A program made the translations under genes and the position numbers. From Microbacterium excoecariae (GTDB lineage: Bacteria > Actinomycetota > Actinomycetes > Actinomycetales > Microbacteriaceae), in contig NZ_JAANCO010000001.1 of the NCBI RefSeq assembly GCF_011326725.1, forward strand, positions 1,364,001-1,428,000: DNA of 64,000 nucleotides, read 5' to 3'. This document shows, piece after piece, positions 1 through 7,615 of this stretch; the stretch's first letter is position 1, and every line of letters starts with the position of its first letter. A model generated the notes under the pieces. The model saw only the letters and a program-made list of their open reading frames with translations, had not been told where the DNA came from and did no database searches.

Positions 1-59
1 CGCCGCGGATCCGCCGCGATAGGCTGGCGGGCGGCCGTTTCGTCGACACAGGAGATCCC

Positions 60-779
60 ATGAGCACAGCCGCAGCAGACCGCGTCGCCCTCGTGACGGG
101 AGGCAACCGCGGCATCGGCCGCGCGATCGCGGAGCGGCTTGTCGCCGACGGTTATCGCGTCGCGGTGACGGCGCGATCAGGATCCGGCCCCGCGAACACC
201 CTGACCGTCACGGCCGACGTCACGGACGGGGCGTCGCTCGACGAGGCCGTGCGCACCGTCGAGGCGGAGCTCGGACCCGTCACGACCGTGGTCGCGAACG
301 CCGGGATCACGAAGGACACGCTCCTCATGCGCATGAGCGACGACGACTTCTCCGCCGTCGTCGACACGAACCTCGGCGGCGCCTTCCGCACCGTCAAGCG
401 CGCCGTTAAGTCGATGATCAAGGCCCGGCGCGGCCGCATCATCCTCGTGTCGAGCGTCTCGGGCCTGTTCGGCGTGGCGGGCCAGGCGAACTACTCGGCG
501 TCCAAGGCCGGCCTCGTGGGTTTCGCGCGCGCGATCACGCGCGAGCTCGGCGGGCGCGGCATCACGGCCAACGTCGTGGCGCCCGGGTTCATCGAGAGCG
601 ACATGACCGCGGAGCTCGACGACGCGACCCAGGCCACGTACAAGAAGCAGATCCCGGCGGGCCGCTACGGCTCCCCGGAAGAGATCGCGGCCGTCGTCTC
701 CTGGCTCGCGAGCGACGAGGCGGCCTACATCTCGGGCGCCGTGATCCCCGTCGACGGCGGCCTCGGCATGGGCCACTGA
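60..779 (+). CDS. fabG: 3-oxoacyl-ACP reductase FabG (SDR family)
   Basis: 239-aa short-chain dehydrogenase, expected to reduce 3-oxoacyl-ACP with NADPH in type II fatty-acid elongation in the cytoplasm. The N-terminal cofactor motif TGGNRGIG lies near residues 14-21, NAG near 80, the catalytic Ser around 141 and the catalytic YSASK motif near residues 147-151, with a C-terminal PVDGG. Length fits the family. AGGAGA lies 4-5 nt before the ATG. The substrate assignment is by family resemblance; other SDR reductases share these motifs. It converges on serB across a perfect inverted repeat. Confidence 0.85.
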   Translation: MSTAAADRVALVTGGNRGIGRAIAERLVADGYRVAVTARSGSGPANTLTVTADVTDGASLDEAVRTVEAELGPVTTVVANAGITKDTLLMRMSDDDFSAVVDTNLGGAFRTVKRAVKSMIKARRGRIILVSSVSGLFGVAGQANYSASKAGLVGFARAITRELGGRGITANVVAPGFIESDMTAELDDATQATYKKQIPAGRYGSPEEIAAVVSWLASDEAAYISGAVIPVDGGLGMGH

Positions 780-798
780 CCCCACATCCACTGACCGC

Positions 799-863
799 AA
801 GTCCACATTTCTCCGGTAAGTCTCACCGCGGAGCGGTGAGACTTACCGGAGAAATGTGGACTT
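799..863. terminator. Bidirectional terminator between fabG and serB
   Basis: Perfect inverted repeat with 31-bp arms (799-829 and 833-863) around a 3-nt loop GGA. It sits exactly between the convergent fabG and serB stop codons, so it probably ends transcription from both sides. There is no long T run. The arms are unusually long and perfect for an intrinsic terminator. Confidence 0.7.
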
Positions 864-869
864 AGGGGG

Positions 870-1508
870 TCAGGGGAGCAGGGGGATGAGCTGCGCGAGG
901 TCGACGGGGCCGACGGCGACGGGCGCCTCGGCGCGCACGCGGGGCTTCGCGTTGAACGCCACGCCCAGGCCGGCCGCCGCGATCATGCGCAGGTCGTTCG
1001 CGCCGTCGCCGATCGCGAGGGTGCGCGACATCGGCACGCCCCGCTCGGTCGCCCACGCGGCAAGTTGGGCGGCCTTGGCCTCGGCGTCGACGATGGGTCC
1101 GGACACCCGCCCGGTCAGCGCGCCGCCTTCGACCTCGAGCCGGTTCGCGCGCCACACGTCGACGCCGAGCGACGGCGCGAGGTCGTCGAGGATTTCGTGG
1201 AACCCGCCCGACACGACGCCGACCTCGCCGCCGCGGTCGTGCACGGCGTCGAGGAGCGCCGTGACGCCGGGGGTCGGCTCGATCCGCGCGCGCACCCGCG
1301 CGAACGCCGCGACCGGCACGCCGGCCAGCGCCTCGACACGCGAGCGCAGGCTCGCGGCGAAGTCGACCTCGCCGCGCATGGCCGCCTCGGTCGCCCGGGC
1401 GACCTCGGCGCCGCGGCCGGCCTCATCGGCGATCAGCTCGATGACCTCGTTGCGGATGAGGGTGGAGTCGGCGTCGAGCACGACGAGAAAACGCGCAGTC
1501 ACGTTCAC
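870..1508 (-). CDS. serB: Phosphoserine phosphatase SerB
   Basis: 212-aa HAD-superfamily phosphatase, last step of serine synthesis from phosphoserine. The nucleophile motif is DADST (residues 12-16), where typical SerB has DVDST. It is followed by IRNEVIELIADEAG, the motif II serine in VVSGGF, and the Mg-binding GDGANDLRMI near the C-terminus with the trailing GLGVAFNAKP typical of SerB. It lacks the N-terminal ACT domain of some actinobacterial SerB2 proteins. Start ATG; upstream of it, divergent, lies the ABC ATPase gene 35 bp away. Confidence 0.85.
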   Translation of the reverse strand: MNVTARFLVVLDADSTLIRNEVIELIADEAGRGAEVARATEAAMRGEVDFAASLRSRVEALAGVPVAAFARVRARIEPTPGVTALLDAVHDRGGEVGVVSGGFHEILDDLAPSLGVDVWRANRLEVEGGALTGRVSGPIVDAEAKAAQLAAWATERGVPMSRTLAIGDGANDLRMIAAAGLGVAFNAKPRVRAEAPVAVGPVDLAQLIPLLP

Positions 1509-1543
1509 CGACCCTACTGACTCCGCTCGGTAGGCTCATACCC

Positions 1544-2341
1544 ATGACCACCGTGCTCGAGATGACCGACGTCGTCGTGCGTCGAAACGGCCGCAACATC
1601 GTCGATGGCGTCACGTGGAAGGTGGGCGCGGACGAGCGGTGGGTGGTGCTCGGCCCGAACGGAGCCGGCAAGACGACGCTCCTCCAGATGGCCGACACCC
1701 TGCTGCACCCGACGTCGGGCACGGTCGACATCCTGGGTGAGCGCCTCGGGAAGACCGACGTCTTCGGGCTGCGCCCCCTGATCGGCTTTGCGTCGACGGC
1801 GCTCGGGCGGCGGATTCCCGCCGACGAGACGGTGCGCAACGTGGTCATGACCGCCGCCTACGCGGTCACGGGACGCTGGAACGAGGAGTACGAGAGCATC
1901 GACGAGCGCCGCGCCCTGCGGGTGCTCGAGCAGTGGCAGCTCGCGCACCTCGCGGATCGCACCTTCGGCACGCTGAGCGACGGCGAGCGCAAGCGCGTCG
2001 AGATCGCCCGCGCCGTCATGACGGATCCGGAGCTCCTCTTGCTCGACGAGCCCACGGCGAGCCTCGACCTCGGCTCCCGCGAGGTCCTCCTGCAGCTCCT
2101 CGGCGGGTTCGCGCAGTCGGCGGCGACGCCCGCCATGGTGATGGTCACGCACCACGTCGAGGAGATCCCCGTCGGATTCACGCACGTCCTGCTCGTCCGC
2201 GACGGGCGCGCGGTCGCGCAAGGGCCGCTGGCGGCGACGCTCACGCGAGAGAATCTCCGCGCGACGTTTGGGATCCCGATCGCCGTGGCGGAATTCGGCG
2301 GTCGCTGGGTGGCGCGCGCGGAGTCCCCGACACCCGCGTGA
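1544..2341 (+). CDS. ABC transporter ATP-binding protein (stand-alone)
   Basis: 265-aa single ATPase domain. Walker A GPNGAGKTT is near residue 38-46, signature LSDGERKRVEIARA around 145-158, Walker B LLLLDEPTASLDL follows, and the switch histidine lies in VTHHVEEIP. The form resembles ModF/iron-complex-type ATPases. No permease or binding protein is adjacent, so the substrate cannot be read from context. The short divergent gap to serB (35 bp) must hold both promoters. Confidence 0.8.
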   Translation: MTTVLEMTDVVVRRNGRNIVDGVTWKVGADERWVVLGPNGAGKTTLLQMADTLLHPTSGTVDILGERLGKTDVFGLRPLIGFASTALGRRIPADETVRNVVMTAAYAVTGRWNEEYESIDERRALRVLEQWQLAHLADRTFGTLSDGERKRVEIARAVMTDPELLLLDEPTASLDLGSREVLLQLLGGFAQSAATPAMVMVTHHVEEIPVGFTHVLLVRDGRAVAQGPLAATLTRENLRATFGIPIAVAEFGGRWVARAESPTPA

Positions 2342-2351
2342 CGCGGTCTGG

Positions 2352-2357
2352 TAGACT
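2352..2357 (+). promoter_or_regulatory. Possible -10 box (TAGACT) for rpmE2
   Basis: TAGACT in the 99-bp gap between the ABC gene and rpmE2 resembles the actinobacterial housekeeping -10 hexamer and would leave a leader of about 80 nt. No convincing -35 element was seen, so this is tentative. Confidence 0.3.
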
Positions 2358-2440
2358 AGTCCGCTGGCGCTCGAGGTGCGCCGGCGCGGATCCGATCCGC
2401 GCGCTTCCCTCCTCACACGATCTTCCCGCAAGGACATCCC

Positions 2441-2689
2441 ATGAAGACTGACATCCACCCCACGTACCAGGCGATCGTTTTCCGCGACCTCGGCTCGGGC
2501 GAGACGTTCCTCACGCGCTCGACCGCGACGAGCGACAAGACGATCGAGCTCGACGGCGTCACGTACCCCGTCATCGACGTCGAGATCTCGTCCGCGTCGC
2601 ACCCGTTCTACACGGGCAAGCAGCGCATCATGGACTCGGCCGGTCGCGTCGAGAAGTTCAACCAGCGGTTCAAGAACTTCGGCAAGTAA
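2441..2689 (+). CDS. rpmE2: 50S ribosomal protein L31 type B
   Basis: 82-aa ribosomal protein L31. It begins [10 protein letters not shown] and carries [12 protein letters not shown] and [10 protein letters not shown], all standard in L31. The zinc-binding cysteine pairs of the type A paralogue are absent, which marks the type B (zinc-independent) form. In other bacteria the type B form is made under zinc limitation through Zur; I see no clear Zur box here. Length is normal. A strong intrinsic terminator follows. Confidence 0.92.
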   Translation: MKTDIHPTYQAIVFRDLGSGETFLTRSTATSDKTIELDGVTYPVIDVEISSASHPFYTGKQRIMDSAGRVEKFNQRFKNFGK

Positions 2690-2703
2690 GCCCGTTCGCG
2701 AAG

Positions 2704-2731
2704 AAAGCCCCCGCCACGGCGGGGGCTTTTT
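2704..2731 (+). terminator. Intrinsic terminator after rpmE2
   Basis: Stem AGCCCCCGC/GCGGGGGCT (2706-2714 with 2719-2727), loop CACG, extended by AA/TT pairs and followed by a T run to 2731. It lies 15 bp after the rpmE2 stop and just before the convergent exonuclease gene. Confidence 0.85.
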
Positions 2732-2735
2732 CGTG

Positions 2736-3647
2736 TCAGCGCACGGGCCAGGCGCCGTCGATCGTCTCGCCGGGCTGCAGCCGGCCGATCCGCAGGAAGT
2801 ACTCCTCGAGGCTCGCGGCCTGATCGGCCGACCAGCCGACCTGGGCGGCGTGGAGCGCGGCCACGTCCGCGGGCAGCTCCGAACGGAAGCGCTCGGCTTG
2901 CGCGAGCGCGACGCGGCCCGCGGCGATCGCGTCGGCCGATGCCTCGTGGGCGTCGGTGAGCGGGACCCCGTAGTGTGCGGCCACGGCATCGAGCGTGCGC
3001 TTTCCGCGCCGGAACCGGTCGTGCTGCTTGTCGATCACGAGCGGGTCGATCACGGGCGAGGGGCCGTCCAGCGGCGCGAGCTCGTGCCTGGCGAGTTCGT
3101 GGCGCAGGACGGAGAAGTCGAAGGCCGCGTTGTACGCGACGACGGGGATTCCGGCGGAGAGCAGCGTGCCGAGCGCGTGGGCGATCTCCGCGACCACCTC
3201 GCGGGCCGGGCGGCCCTCCGCGCGGGCGCGCGCCGTGGTGAAACCGTGGACCGCTGCCGCGCCGGCGGGAATCTCGATCCCGGGATCCGCGACCCACGCG
3301 CGGGAGAAGAGCACCTCGCCGGCGACGTCGAGCACCGCGACGCAGGCGGTCACGATGCGATCCTGACCGACGTCGACCCCCGTCGTCTCGAGGTCGAAGA
3401 CCCCGACACGCGTCAGAAGGCGGCCCGGGTCCGGCGCGAAGCCGGCGGCGATGTCGGAGAAGGTCATGCGGGCGTCCTCGAGGTCCAGGGGGAGGGGCGT
3501 GGCGTCGGCGAAGGCGGGGCGAGGCCGCGGGCCGGCGGCGGGGGAGCGTCGTCGGGTCACTCGGGGGACCCAGCTCGGGCGCTCGCCCGGCTGTTCGAGC
3601 TCCGCGAGCCCGAACAGCGGCGGCGGATCCGGCCACGACGTCTTCAT
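2736..3647 (-). CDS. DEDDh 3'-5' exonuclease (DNA polymerase III epsilon-like)
   Basis: 303 aa from the ATG at 3647 (MKTSWPDPPP). The reading frame is open to 3698, but that longer start would leave only 8 bp before the divergent neighbour. After an extra N-terminal segment of about 75 residues comes the exonuclease fold: ExoI motif FDLETTG, a middle motif with YNAAFDFSVL, and HEASADAIA as ExoIII (H and D of DEDDh). It probably trims 3' ends as a proofreading-type or repair exonuclease. It is not fused to a GIY-YIG or BRCT domain. Confidence 0.75.
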   Translation of the reverse strand: MKTSWPDPPPLFGLAELEQPGERPSWVPRVTRRRSPAAGPRPRPAFADATPLPLDLEDARMTFSDIAAGFAPDPGRLLTRVGVFDLETTGVDVGQDRIVTACVAVLDVAGEVLFSRAWVADPGIEIPAGAAAVHGFTTARARAEGRPAREVVAEIAHALGTLLSAGIPVVAYNAAFDFSVLRHELARHELAPLDGPSPVIDPLVIDKQHDRFRRGKRTLDAVAAHYGVPLTDAHEASADAIAAGRVALAQAERFRSELPADVAALHAAQVGWSADQAASLEEYFLRIGRLQPGETIDGAWPVR

Positions 3648-3706
3648 AGACCCGACGGTAAGGGTCGTCGCGGCGCGGCCCCGGGTGCCACGCCACATAC
3701 ACTCGG

Positions 3707-4591
3707 ATGGTGCCCGCCTCCTCGCCCTACGACGCGCTGCTCGCCCGGATCCCCGTGGCGCGACGGGCGCACGACGGCGCCCAGGCGCGCACGGCGTACT
3801 GGGAGTATGGCGACGCCGCGGCGCCGGTGACGATTCTCGCGGTGCACGGCTTCCGAGGGGATCACCACGGCCTCGAGCCCGTCGTCGCGCACCTGCCGGG
3901 GGTGCGCTGGATCATGCCGGACCTGCCCGGTTTCGGCGAGACCCCCGCCCTCGCCTCCGGCGTGCACGACCTCGCGGCGTACGCGGCGTGGCTGCGGGAG
4001 TTCGCTGCCGCCGTCGCCCCCGGCGCCGTCGTGCTCGGGCACTCGTTCGGTTCGATCGTCGCGGCGGGCGCCGTCGCCGACGGGCTCGACACGCCCCGCC
4101 TCATCCTCGTGAACCCCATCGGGGCCCCCGCGCTGGAGGGGCCACGCGGCGTCCTGACGCGGCTCGCCGTGGCGTACTACGCCGCGAGCGCGTGGCTCCC
4201 GCGCCGCCTGGGGTCCTGGCTCCTGCGTTCGCGCGCCATCGTGCGCGTGATGAGCATCGTGATGGCGTACACGCGCGACCGCACCCTGCGCCGGTTCATC
4301 CACGACCAGCACGACCGATACTTCTCGCTCTTCAGCGACCGCGACACGCTCCGGCAGGCGTTCGTCACGAGCGTCGCGAACGACGTCCGCGCGTCGGCGC
4401 CGCGCATCGCGCAGCCGACGCTCCTGATCGCCGCGGTGCAGGACGACATCACGCCGATCGCGGCCGAGCGCCGGCTCGCGACCCTGTTCCCCGACGCGCG
4501 GCTCGTGGAGATCGACGGGGTCGGGCACCTCATCCATTACGAAAAGCCCGCCGAGGCCGCGGACGCGATCCGGGACTTCCTCGACGTGTGA
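3707..4591 (+). CDS. Alpha/beta hydrolase
   Basis: 294-aa alpha/beta-hydrolase-fold protein. Oxyanion-loop motif HGFRGDHHG is near residue 47-55, the nucleophile elbow GHSFGS near 109-114, the acid probably in the segment LLIAAVQDDITPI, and the catalytic His in GHLIHYEKP near the end. The closest recognisable type is the esterase/haloperoxidase-like hydrolase group. The substrate cannot be predicted. No signal peptide is seen, so it is cytoplasmic. The start is ATG followed by GTG; either is possible. Confidence 0.75.
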   Translation: MVPASSPYDALLARIPVARRAHDGAQARTAYWEYGDAAAPVTILAVHGFRGDHHGLEPVVAHLPGVRWIMPDLPGFGETPALASGVHDLAAYAAWLREFAAAVAPGAVVLGHSFGSIVAAGAVADGLDTPRLILVNPIGAPALEGPRGVLTRLAVAYYAASAWLPRRLGSWLLRSRAIVRVMSIVMAYTRDRTLRRFIHDQHDRYFSLFSDRDTLRQAFVTSVANDVRASAPRIAQPTLLIAAVQDDITPIAAERRLATLFPDARLVEIDGVGHLIHYEKPAEAADAIRDFLDV

Positions 4592-4598
4592 CGCGTTC

Positions 4599-5078
4599 TC
4601 AGCGGCGCGGTTCGCGGCGGGCGAGCTCGAGCAACCCCGACACCCGGTAGGGGATCGAGTCGCTCATGACGAGCTGCGTCTCCGTGCGGACGACCCCGCC
4701 GATCGCGAGAATCCGGGCGTCAACGTCGAACAGGTGGCGGGCATCGCGGCAGGCGACGAGCGCGAGCAGGTCGACCTGCCCGGAGACGCCGTGCACCTGG
4801 ATGACCTCGGGCACCCGTCGCAACTCGTCCGTGATCGTCGGCAGCGAGGCCTGGCTCACGCCGATGGAGACGAACGCCTGGAGCGGAAAGCCGAGCGCTG
4901 CCGGCGAGATCGATCGCTCGAACGACTGAAACACGCCCGACTTCTCGAGCCGGCTCATGCGCGCCTGCACGGTGTTCCGCGACATGCCCAGCTTCTCTGC
5001 GAGCGCGACGACGGTCGCGCGCGGATCGGCGGAGAGCGCCGCGATCAGCTCGAGGTCGACGTGGTCCAGGGATGCCAT
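4599..5078 (-). CDS. Lrp/AsnC family transcriptional regulator
   Basis: 159 aa from ATG 5078 (MASLDHVDLELIAAL); an open frame continues to 5144, but this start matches the family N-terminus. An N-terminal winged helix-turn-helix (residues ~5-50, LAEKLGMSRNTVQARMSRLEKSGVF) is followed by the RAM ligand-binding domain with VHGVSGQVDLLALV. Such proteins form octamers that sense amino acids. The upstream AT-rich patch is a plausible self-regulatory site. Its regulon is not evident from neighbours. Confidence 0.8.
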   Translation of the reverse strand: MASLDHVDLELIAALSADPRATVVALAEKLGMSRNTVQARMSRLEKSGVFQSFERSISPAALGFPLQAFVSIGVSQASLPTITDELRRVPEVIQVHGVSGQVDLLALVACRDARHLFDVDARILAIGGVVRTETQLVMSDSIPYRVSGLLELARREPRR

Positions 5079-5109
5079 AGTGCCCGAGGTTACCAGCGTC
5101 GATCGCGAC

Positions 5110-5140
5110 GTGTGGTCAATATGCTCAATTGTTACGGGGG
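5110..5140. promoter_or_regulatory. AT-rich candidate Lrp/AsnC operator-promoter
   Basis: Unusually AT-rich for this region. It holds two TCAAT direct repeats nine bases apart and CAAT/ATTG inverted elements, 35-60 bp upstream of the Lrp start codon. Lrp-family proteins often autoregulate at such sites. Assignment is inference. Confidence 0.3.
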
Positions 5141-5208
5141 GCACTGCGCGTCGTGCCGAGGGGGTGGAAATCCCGACCGCGGGCCCGGTAAAGGGGATGG
5201 CGCGCGGG

Positions 5209-5769
5209 TCAGGATCCGATGTAGGACACGACCCGGATGCCGGATCCCGTGACCTCGATCACCTGCTGCGACCCGTTGCCGATCCGCTCGCCCGCGCGCG
5301 GGTAGCGGCCGTCCGAGACGTGCCGGAGCAGCCGCGAGATGAGCCCCCCGTGGGCGACGGCGATGAGCGGATCCTCGCTTTCGGCCGCGAGGTCGGCGAC
5401 GACGTCGAGCGCGCGCTGGACGACCTCGTCGTCGGTCTCCGCGCCAGGGATCGCGAGCCCTCCCGGGAAGCGCTCGAGGTACTCGGCCTGCTGCATGCCC
5501 TCCGCCTCGCCGTACGCGCGCTCGCGGAGCCGGGCGTCGACGGTCGGGGCGCCGAGCCCGAGCGACGAGCCGATGATGTCCGCGGTCTCGGCCGCGCGCG
5601 AGAGAGGGCTCGCGACGAGCCGGCCGTAGTCGCCGCCGCGGAGCGCCGCCGCGGCCGCGCGGGCCTGCGCGCGACCCGTGTCGTTGAGGGGGATGTCGCT
5701 GCGTCCCTGGATCCGCCCGTCGCGGTTCCAATCGGTCTGTCCGTGCCGTACGAGGGCGATAATCGTCAC
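5209..5769 (-). CDS. Histidine phosphatase (phosphoglycerate mutase-like)
   Basis: 186-aa member of histidine phosphatase branch 1. The catalytic motif is LVRHGQTDWNRDGRIQG at residues 6-22, with second-site Arg in ASPLSRAAETA and second His in VAHGGLISRLL. It has the compact size of broad-specificity phosphatases rather than glycolytic dPGM. Substrate unknown. It lies 22 bp from the sirtuin stop and in the same direction, so the two may be cotranscribed. Confidence 0.8.
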   Translation of the reverse strand: MTIIALVRHGQTDWNRDGRIQGRSDIPLNDTGRAQARAAAAALRGGDYGRLVASPLSRAAETADIIGSSLGLGAPTVDARLRERAYGEAEGMQQAEYLERFPGGLAIPGAETDDEVVQRALDVVADLAAESEDPLIAVAHGGLISRLLRHVSDGRYPRAGERIGNGSQQVIEVTGSGIRVVSYIGS

Positions 5770-5791
5770 CCGTCGACCCTAGCGCGGGGAT

Positions 5792-6634
5792 CTACGCCAG
5801 GCGCTCCGCGAGGTGGGCGAGCGCCTCGCTCGTGCCCCCGTCGATCTTCACGGTCGCGCGCGCGTCACCCTTGGTGGCGCCCCGATTGACGATCACGACG
5901 GGAAGGCGTCGGCGGCGCGCCCGTTCGACGAGCCGGATCCCGCTGTTCACGACGAGCGACGACCCCGCGATGAGGAGCGCCTCGGCGGAGGCCACGATCT
6001 GCTCCGCCTCGCGAAATCGCTCGGCCGGGATGAACTCGCCGAAGAACACGACGTCGGGCTTCAGCATGCCCCCGCAGACGGTGCAGTCGGGGATCGCGAG
6101 CGGGGCGGCCGCGTCGGGCTCGACGTCGCCGTCCGGGCCGAGGGGAACCTCGTCCGGAACAGCGAGCCACGGGTTCTCGCGCTCGAGGCGCGCGCCGATG
6201 TCGCGCCGGTCGAAGACCTGGCCGCAGGCGGTGCACAGGACGCGCCGCATCGTGCCATGCAGCTCGACGACCCGCGAGGAGCCCGCCCGCAGGTGCAGGC
6301 CGTCCACGTTCTGGGTGACGACGCCCGTGGACACGCCCGCGCGTTCGAGGCGCGCGAGGGCGCGGTGGCCGTCGTTCGGCTCCGCAGCCGAGAACGCCTG
6401 CCAGCCGAGATGGGATCCGACCCAATACCGCCGCCGGGCCGCCTCGTCGGCGAGGAACGTCTGGGCCGTCATGGGCGTGCGCCGCGGCGCCCCCTGGCCG
6501 CGGTAGTCGGGGATCCCGGAGTCCGTGGACACGCCCGCTCCCGTGAGGACGGCCAGCCGCCTCCCCGCCAGGGCCCGAACGGCGCGGTCCACGTCGGCCT
6601 CGAGGGCGTCGTCGGAGGGGTGCGCGATCGTCAC
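5792..6634 (-). CDS. SIR2-family NAD-dependent protein deacylase
   Basis: 280-aa sirtuin with GTG start. NAD-binding motifs TGAGVSTDSGIPDYRG (residues ~36-51) and TQNVDGLH, and catalytic His in VELHGT. A zinc ribbon has the two Cys pairs CTACG and CTVCGG about 50 residues apart, then GSSLVVNSG. These are all the residues needed for activity. It is expected to remove acyl groups from lysine side chains using NAD. An acidic insert lies between the Cys pairs. Target proteins are unknown. Confidence 0.85.
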   Translation of the reverse strand: MTIAHPSDDALEADVDRAVRALAGRRLAVLTGAGVSTDSGIPDYRGQGAPRRTPMTAQTFLADEAARRRYWVGSHLGWQAFSAAEPNDGHRALARLERAGVSTGVVTQNVDGLHLRAGSSRVVELHGTMRRVLCTACGQVFDRRDIGARLERENPWLAVPDEVPLGPDGDVEPDAAAPLAIPDCTVCGGMLKPDVVFFGEFIPAERFREAEQIVASAEALLIAGSSLVVNSGIRLVERARRRRLPVVIVNRGATKGDARATVKIDGGTSEALAHLAERLA

Positions 6635-6686
6635 GGGCTCGATCCTACGGCCCGATCTGAGCGCGGGCGTGCGCGAGGATGGGGGA

Positions 6687-7574
6687 ATGCGTCTCGTGCC
6701 CCTCTCTGACCCCGCGGATCCGCGGCTCGCCGACTACCGCGACCTGACCGACGTCGCGCTCCGGCGGGTGCTTGAGCCCGAGGGCGGGCTGTACATGGCC
6801 GAATCCGCGAAGGTGCTCGGCCGTGCCCTCGCCGCGGGGCACCTCCCGCGTTCGGTCATGACGGCCGAGAAGTGGCTGCCCGACGTCGAGGGCCTCGTTG
6901 CCGAGCTCGACGTGCCGGTCTACGTCGTGCCGGACGCGGTCGCCGAGTCCGTCACGGGATACACGGTGCACCGCGGCATGCTCGCGGCGATGCACCGGCC
7001 GGAGCTCCCCGACCCCGCCGTCGTCCTTCGCGATGCCCGTACCGTGTTCGTGCTCGACGGGCTCGTGGACCACACGAACGTGGGGTGTGGAGAAAACCGC
7101 GGTATCACCTCAAATACGAGCAAGTCGTCACGAATCGCGATCCTGGACGGCTTGGTCGATCACACGAACGTTGGCGCATGTTTTCGCAGCGCTGCCGCAA
7201 TGGGCGTCGACGCTGTCCTGGTGACGCCGACATGCGCAGATCCACTCTATCGGCGCAGTGTCCGGGTCTCGATGGGAACGGTCTTCCAGGTGCCGTGGAC
7301 GCGGATCGAGAACTGGCCGGCGAGCGTGCAGGGCCTCAAGGATGCCGGCTACGTCGTGGCGGGGATGACGCTGGGGGAGGGAGCGATCACGCTCGACCAA
7401 CTGGTCGCCGAGGATCACCAGAATCTCGCGCTCGTGTTCGGCAGCGAGGGGCCCGGTCTCGCGCCAACCACTCAGCGGCTGCTCGATCGACGCGTCACGA
7501 TCCCGATGATGGGTGGTGTCGATTCGCTGAACGTTGCGGCGAGCTCGGCTGTGGCGTTCTATGCAACAAGGTAG
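6687..7574 (+). CDS. SpoU/TrmH-family RNA 2'-O-methyltransferase, chimeric with island-supplied 3' end
   Basis: 295 aa. Residues 1 to about 133 are host sequence: an L30e-like substrate domain and the first SPOUT strand, ending LDGLVDHTNVG. The frame then runs into the island, reads a 19-residue linker starting CGENRG, repeats LDGLVDHTNVG and continues with a divergent island-borne SPOUT domain: NVGACFRSAA, LVFGSEGPGL and IPMMGGVDSLNVAASSA, all intact. The result is a 90-bp in-frame duplication/insertion immediately before SPOUT motif 1. The displaced native 3' end lies at 13541-13972. The methyltransferase may still work, since motifs 1-3 are complete in the second copy, but this cannot be told from sequence. 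The exact rRNA/tRNA target is unknown. Confidence 0.85.
   Translation: MRLVPLSDPADPRLADYRDLTDVALRRVLEPEGGLYMAESAKVLGRALAAGHLPRSVMTAEKWLPDVEGLVAELDVPVYVVPDAVAESVTGYTVHRGMLAAMHRPELPDPAVVLRDARTVFVLDGLVDHTNVGCGENRGITSNTSKSSRIAILDGLVDHTNVGACFRSAAAMGVDAVLVTPTCADPLYRRSVRVSMGTVFQVPWTRIENWPASVQGLKDAGYVVAGMTLGEGAITLDQLVAEDHQNLALVFGSEGPGLAPTTQRLLDRRVTIPMMGGVDSLNVAASSAVAFYATR
7076..7085. repeat. Left junction core of the island (attL-like)
   Basis: GAACGTGGGG inside the methyltransferase gene, the last host bases before island sequence. The matching right junction GAACGTCGGGG is at 13543. Joining the two rebuilds DHTNVG-AAFRG, the expected uninterrupted protein. The central base differs (none versus C), so the exact crossover is within GAACGT or GGGG. 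Confidence 0.7.
7166..7174. repeat. Second copy of the junction core within the island's replacement 3' end
   Basis: GAACGTTGG exactly 90 bp after the left junction core. It belongs to the duplicated LDGLVDHTNVG coding stretch that the island brings. The 90-bp spacing explains why the restored frame gains exactly 30 codons. Confidence 0.7.
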
Positions 7575-7615
7575 GCCCGGTTGAAATGTCAGGTGAAGCG
7601 AGAGGAGCCCGACGT

